Shown here piece by piece: positions 16,161 through 19,103 of a stretch of DNA of 19,103 bases. Numbering within the stretch: the stretch's first letter is position 1; each line of letters opens with the position of its first letter. Made by a program: the position numbers and the translations under genes. The notes beneath the pieces were generated by a model that saw only the letters and a program-made list of their open reading frames with translations, was not told the origin of the DNA and did no database searches. The stretch comes from Bacteroidales bacterium UBA3623 (lineage in GTDB: Bacteria > Bacteroidota > Bacteroidia > Bacteroidales > UBA932): assembly GCA_002373715.1 (NCBI GenBank), contig DFLI01000132.1, positions 1-19,103 of the forward strand, in the 5' to 3' direction.

Positions 16161-17494
16161 ATGCGGGACACTAGGTTTATTTTCGTGACGGAAGCGTAGT
16201 CTCCTCCCTGGGTAAAGGAATCATTTCTTCCAGCATCGGCCGTCTTCTCCAATCTTGCGGCTATTCGGTTACCATCCAAAAATTCGACCCTTACATCAAC
16301 ATCGATCCGGGCACGCTGAACCCCTACGAACACGGGGAATGCTATGTGACGGAAGACGGTGTGGAGACCGATTTGGACCTGGGTCATTACGAGCGTTACA
16401 CGGGCATCCGTACTACGGTGCACAACTCCGTTACCACCGGTAAGATTTACCAGGCGGTGATTGAGAAGGAACGCCGCGGAGACTATCTGGGAAAGACCAT
16501 CCAGGTGGTTCCTCACATTACCAACGAAATCAAAGACCGCATCCGGGCCAACGCGCAAAGCGGTGAGTTTGACTTTATTATCACCGAAATTGGCGGCACC
16601 ATCGGAGATATTGAGAGCGCCCCGTACCTGGAGGCCATCCGTCAGCTGCGCTGGGAACTGGGCCGCAATTCCCTTTGCGTCCACCTTACTTATGTCCCTT
16701 ATCTGAAAGCCGCCGGAGAGCTCAAGACCAAACCCACCCAGCACTCGGTAAAGGAGCTCCAAAGTCTGGGTATCCAGCCGGATGTTTTAATCCTCCGCAC
16801 CGAGAAGCACCTGAGCCGGGAAATCCTGCAAAAGGTATCCGCTTTCTGTAACGTGGCTCCCGACTGCGTAATCCAGAGCGAAGACCTCCCCAGCATTTAC
16901 GAGGTGCCGCTGAATATGCATCGGCAGGGCCTGGACCGCGCCATCCTCTCCAAGTTCGCCATGGCCGATCTGGAGGGCCACAAGCAGTCCCTCGCCCAGT
17001 GGGAAGCATTTGTCCAGAAAGAAAAGGACCTCCAGGAGAGTGTAAAGGTGGGCCTGGTGGGAAAATACGACCTCCAGGATGCCTACAAAAGCATTCGCGA
17101 AAGCCTGCACATTGCCGGCATCCACGCCGGGAGGCGGGTGGATATCAAATTTGTGAACAGCGAGAATATATCGGCCTCCAATGTGGCCGATGCCCTCGCC
17201 GGCCTGGACGCCTATGCCTGCGCCCTGCAGCCCGGCAGTCGCGTGAGGGAAATCTACGGAAAAGACAACGTGAGGGAGCGTCACCGTCACCGTTACGAGT
17301 TTAACAACGCCTACCTGGAGGCCTACGAGAAGGCCGGTATGCAGTGCGTGGGACGCAATCCCGAGAACAATCTGGTGGAAATTGTGGAGATTCCTTCCCT
17401 GAAATGGTTCATCGGAACGCAGTTCCACCCTGAATATTCTTCCACGGTATTGGAACCGCACCCGCTTTTCCTTAACTTTGTGCAATGTCTGTAG
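16161..17494 (+). pseudogene. pyrG: pyrG, CTP synthase, disrupted by a frameshift and an internal deletion
   Basis: CTP synthase makes CTP from UTP, ATP and glutamine. The synthase domain is clear: MRDTRFIFVT at the start, then KFDPYINIDPGTLNPYEHGECYVTEDGVETDLDLGHYERY, ending in the C-terminal RHRHRYEFNN and FHPEYSST of the glutaminase domain. Two defects are present. At 16190-16196 the conserved VTGGVVSSLGKG is broken: the first frame reads VTEA then stops at 16197-16199, and the correct frame resumes one base short. At about 17207-17212, AGLD is joined in frame to AYACAL; about 90-97 residues are missing, including the nucleophile Cys of GICLGMQ. Repaired length is about 444 residues against about 535-545 for the family. 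The first downstream in-frame ATG is 16346, beyond the P-loop. It overlaps purF by 10 bases. Misassembly is an alternative. Confidence 0.85.
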
Positions 17495-18406
17495 ACAGAG
17501 CCATACACGAAGAATGCGGCGTATTCGGCGTCTTTGGCGTAGAAGGGGCCGCCGGACTGGTGAGAACCGGCCTTTCGTTCCTGCAACACCGGGGACAGGA
17601 AGGCTGCGGAATAGCTTATGCCGATGGGGATGGCATTGCTCTGGAGAAGGGTGCCGGCCTGGTATCGGCCGTGTTTCCGCAGGAGCCTCAGGGGCAGGGG
17701 ACCAGTGCTATCGGCCATGTGCGCTACGGCACCTTTGGCGGTGACGGCGTGGAAAATGTGCAGCCCTTTGTGCGCCATGGAGTATATCTATTTTGCCCGC
17801 CCCGACAGTGATATAGAAGGCACCAACGTGCACGCTTTCAGAAAGGAAAGCGGCAAGATTCTCTTCCGCGAAAGCCCCGTGGAGGCCGATATGGTGGTGG
17901 GCGTGCCGGATTCGGGCCTGAGTGCCGCCATGGGCTACGCCGAGGCCAGCGGCATCCCCATGGAGATGGCCCTGGTGAAAAACGCCTATGTGGCGCGCAC
18001 CTTCATCCAGCCCACCCAGGAGATGCGCCTGAACGGCGTTCGCCTGAAACTCTCTCCCGTAGAGTCCCTGGTAAGAGGTAAACGCCTTATAGTCATAGAT
18101 GATTCCATTGTGCGCGGCACCACTTCCGGCAAGCTTATCAAGATGCTTCGGGAGGCCGGCGCAGCTGAAATTCACATGCGCATCACCAGCCCGCCCCTTA
18201 AGAACCCCTGCTATTACGGGGTGGACATCTCTTCCCGTAAGGAGCTTATATCGGCCAGCCGCAACGTGGAGGAGGTTTGTCAGTTCATTGGAGCCGATTC
18301 CCTGGCCTTTATCTCCGAGGCCGGACTCATGGAAGCAGGGCGCTGTACAGACATGTGCCTGGCCTGCTTCAGCGGCATTTACCCCACGGATTTGTATTCC
18401 CATTAA
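17485..18406 (+). pseudogene. purF: purF, amidophosphoribosyltransferase, with a large internal deletion and frame change
   Basis: PurF catalyses the first committed step of purine synthesis, making phosphoribosylamine from PRPP and glutamine. The start shows a short propeptide and the N-terminal nucleophile context EECGVFGVFG (Cys11), then LQHRGQEGCGIA and IGHVRYGTFGGDGVENVQPF. After about residue 98 the frame is lost at about 17771-17780 and the protein resumes in another frame at MEYIYFARPDS. That part runs through VPDSGLSAAMGYAEASG, the PRPP loop VIDDSIVRGTTSGK and the terminal CTDMCLACFSGIYPTDLY, which keeps cysteines of the Bacillus-type iron-sulfur enzyme. About 160 residues of the glutaminase and linker are missing against a usual length near 470. 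Bases TGCGCC at the junction fit both sides, as in a short-repeat deletion. It could be a real pseudogene or a misassembly. Confidence 0.85.
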
Positions 18407-18417
18407 GTACATCGGGT

Positions 18418-18449
18418 TCAGATTTTTTGTAACTTTGGGAAAAATCTGA
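18418..18449. promoter_or_regulatory. 10-bp perfect inverted repeat enclosing a -7 box
   Basis: TCAGATTTTT (18418-18427) and AAAAATCTGA (18440-18449) form a perfect 10-bp inverted repeat with a 12-base loop. The loop contains TAACTTTG (18430-18437), the likely -7 element of the following gene. It may act as an operator and/or a weak terminator for purF. Confidence 0.55.
18430..18437 (+). promoter_or_regulatory. -7 element of the M48 protease gene
   Basis: TAACTTTG matches the TAnnTTTG consensus and lies 18 bases before the ATG at 18456. No convincing -33 box is seen. Confidence 0.5.
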
Positions 18450-18455
18450 CCACGT

Positions 18456-19103
18456 ATGAAACGAATCCTATGCCTTGCGGCCGTTGTTTTAGGCCTTTCC
18501 TCTTGCGGTGTTGTCTCTCAGCTGGATACCGGACGCCTTCTTCAGGGCGGTGTGTATGCGGCTCAGGCTCTTACACTTACAGATACCCAAGTGGAGAATT
18601 ACGTTCACCAGTACATTACTCAGCTGGATGCCCAGAGCCAGGTGCTCCCGGAAAGCAGCCCGTACACCAAGCGCCTGCGCAAAATCATCAACAGCATGGA
18701 CGGCGTGAACGAAATGCCGCTCAATTTCAAGGTATATAAGGAAGACGAGGTGAATGCTTTCGCCTGTGCCGATGGCAGCGTACGCGTGTACAGCGGCATC
18801 ATGGATGTAATGAACGACGAGGAACTGGTGGGCGTGCTGGGCCATGAGATGGGCCACGTGGCGCTGCACCATACCCGCAAGCAGATGCAAAAGCAAATGC
18901 TTACATCGGCCAGCCTGCAGGGCCTGGCTTCCACCTCTGAGACGGTGGCCACCCTCACGGATTCCCAGCTGGGCGCCATTGGAGAGGCTATTCTGAATGC
19001 CAAGTACTCCCGCACCATGGAAACCGAGGCCGACGACTACGGCTACAATTTCCTCTGCGAGGCCGGCAAGAATCCCTGGAGCATGGTGATGGCCTTCGAG
19101 AAG
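18456..19103 (+). CDS. M48-family metalloprotease lipoprotein (N-terminal part, runs off right edge)
   Basis: 216 residues are visible of a peptidase M48 (HtpX/Oma1/BepA-like) zinc protease, probably an envelope quality-control enzyme. The lipobox is LSSC (Cys17). A helical segment (about 40-85) precedes the core: FACADGSVRVYSGIMDVMNDEEL, then the zinc motif HEMGH (His130, Glu131, His134). The third-ligand region, METEADDYG at about 188-196, is just inside the window. The start at 18456 gives a standard signal peptide, and its first 14 bases are identical to the start of the esterase gene at 2139. It has its own promoter after purF and shows no defect in the visible part. Confidence 0.9.
   Translation, partial: MKRILCLAAVVLGLSSCGVVSQLDTGRLLQGGVYAAQALTLTDTQVENYVHQYITQLDAQSQVLPESSPYTKRLRKIINSMDGVNEMPLNFKVYKEDEVNAFACADGSVRVYSGIMDVMNDEELVGVLGHEMGHVALHHTRKQMQKQMLTSASLQGLASTSETVATLTDSQLGAIGEAILNAKYSRTMETEADDYGYNFLCEAGKNPWSMVMAFEK

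Larger units (their letters stand above)
816..18911. repeat. Dispersed iterated 7-mer ATCGGCC (49 copies on both strands)
   Basis: By hand count ATCGGCC occurs 30 times on the plus strand and 19 times on the minus strand between these limits, including two full palindromes ATCGGCCGAT (1475-1484 and 3498-3507). Examples: 2189, 2420, 3936, 4563, 7431, 9739, 12867, 13608, 15744, 15759, 17170, 18250, 18905 (plus); 816, 5244, 8171, 9182, 11422, 17185 (minus). Nearly all lie inside genes in varied reading frames, on average one per 400 bases. About 3 would be expected from base composition. Function is unknown. Confidence 0.8.

Noticed and set aside
16185..16200. Programmed ribosomal frameshift in pyrG
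   Set aside because: No slippery heptamer or downstream stimulatory structure is visible, and CTP synthases are not known to use one; mutation or sequencing error is simpler.
1..19103. CRISPR arrays, tRNA or rRNA genes, insertion sequences, phage genes
   Set aside because: Looked for on both strands by eye; no regularly spaced repeats, cloverleaf sequences, transposases or phage proteins were seen.

Overview
The window looks like chromosomal DNA of a Bacteroidales-type bacterium, perhaps an uncultured gut or rumen lineage. Three things suggest this: Bacteroidetes sigma-type promoters (TTGC/TTTG, about 19 bases, TAnnTTTG), many lipoproteins with an A-C or S-C lipobox, and outer-membrane and LytS/LytTR proteins of Bacteroidetes type. 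Base composition is GC-rich for the order. Genus cannot be fixed from the sequence alone.

Layout. Positions 1-11559 form a carbohydrate-active enzyme block: three GH3 glycosidases of different subfamilies (1-848 partial, 3384-5666, 9283-11559, all minus strand), a divergent pair of CE1-type esterases (863-1951 minus, 2139-3371 plus), a beta-lactamase-fold serine hydrolase (5748-6806, plus), and a minus-strand operon GH3 > type-B carboxylesterase > rhodanese/metallo-beta-lactamase fusion (11559 down to 6921). Most are predicted lipoproteins or secreted proteins, which fits extracytoplasmic trimming of esterified plant polysaccharides or glycosides. No SusC/SusD pair is present.

Positions 11749-16095 (plus strand) hold an OMP_b-brl_3-type outer-membrane beta-barrel protein followed by a LytS-type histidine kinase and a LytTR response regulator. 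A 21-bp-period direct repeat upstream of the barrel gene is a candidate LytTR site.

Positions 16161-18406 carry pyrG (CTP synthase) and purF (amidophosphoribosyltransferase), overlapping by 10 bases. As written, both genes are broken: pyrG has a 1-base frameshift near its start and an in-frame loss of about 90-97 codons including the glutaminase Cys; purF has lost about 160 codons, with a frame change. All three lesions lie within 1.6 kb; I noticed none in the rest of the window. The right end holds the start of an M48 metalloprotease lipoprotein.

The most unusual whole-window signal is a short word, ATCGGCC, seen 49 times on the two strands by hand count (about 3 expected from base composition), mostly inside genes and apparently imposing rare codons (Ile ATA and Ser TCG in every Ile-Ser-Ala found). 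It behaves like a genome-wide iterated motif (compare HIP1 or DNA uptake sequences). Other small-scale structures are leaderless-looking promoters, a promoter in the loop of a 10-bp inverted repeat, and an 11-bp tandem duplication that appears to have separated a coupled kinase/regulator stop-start.
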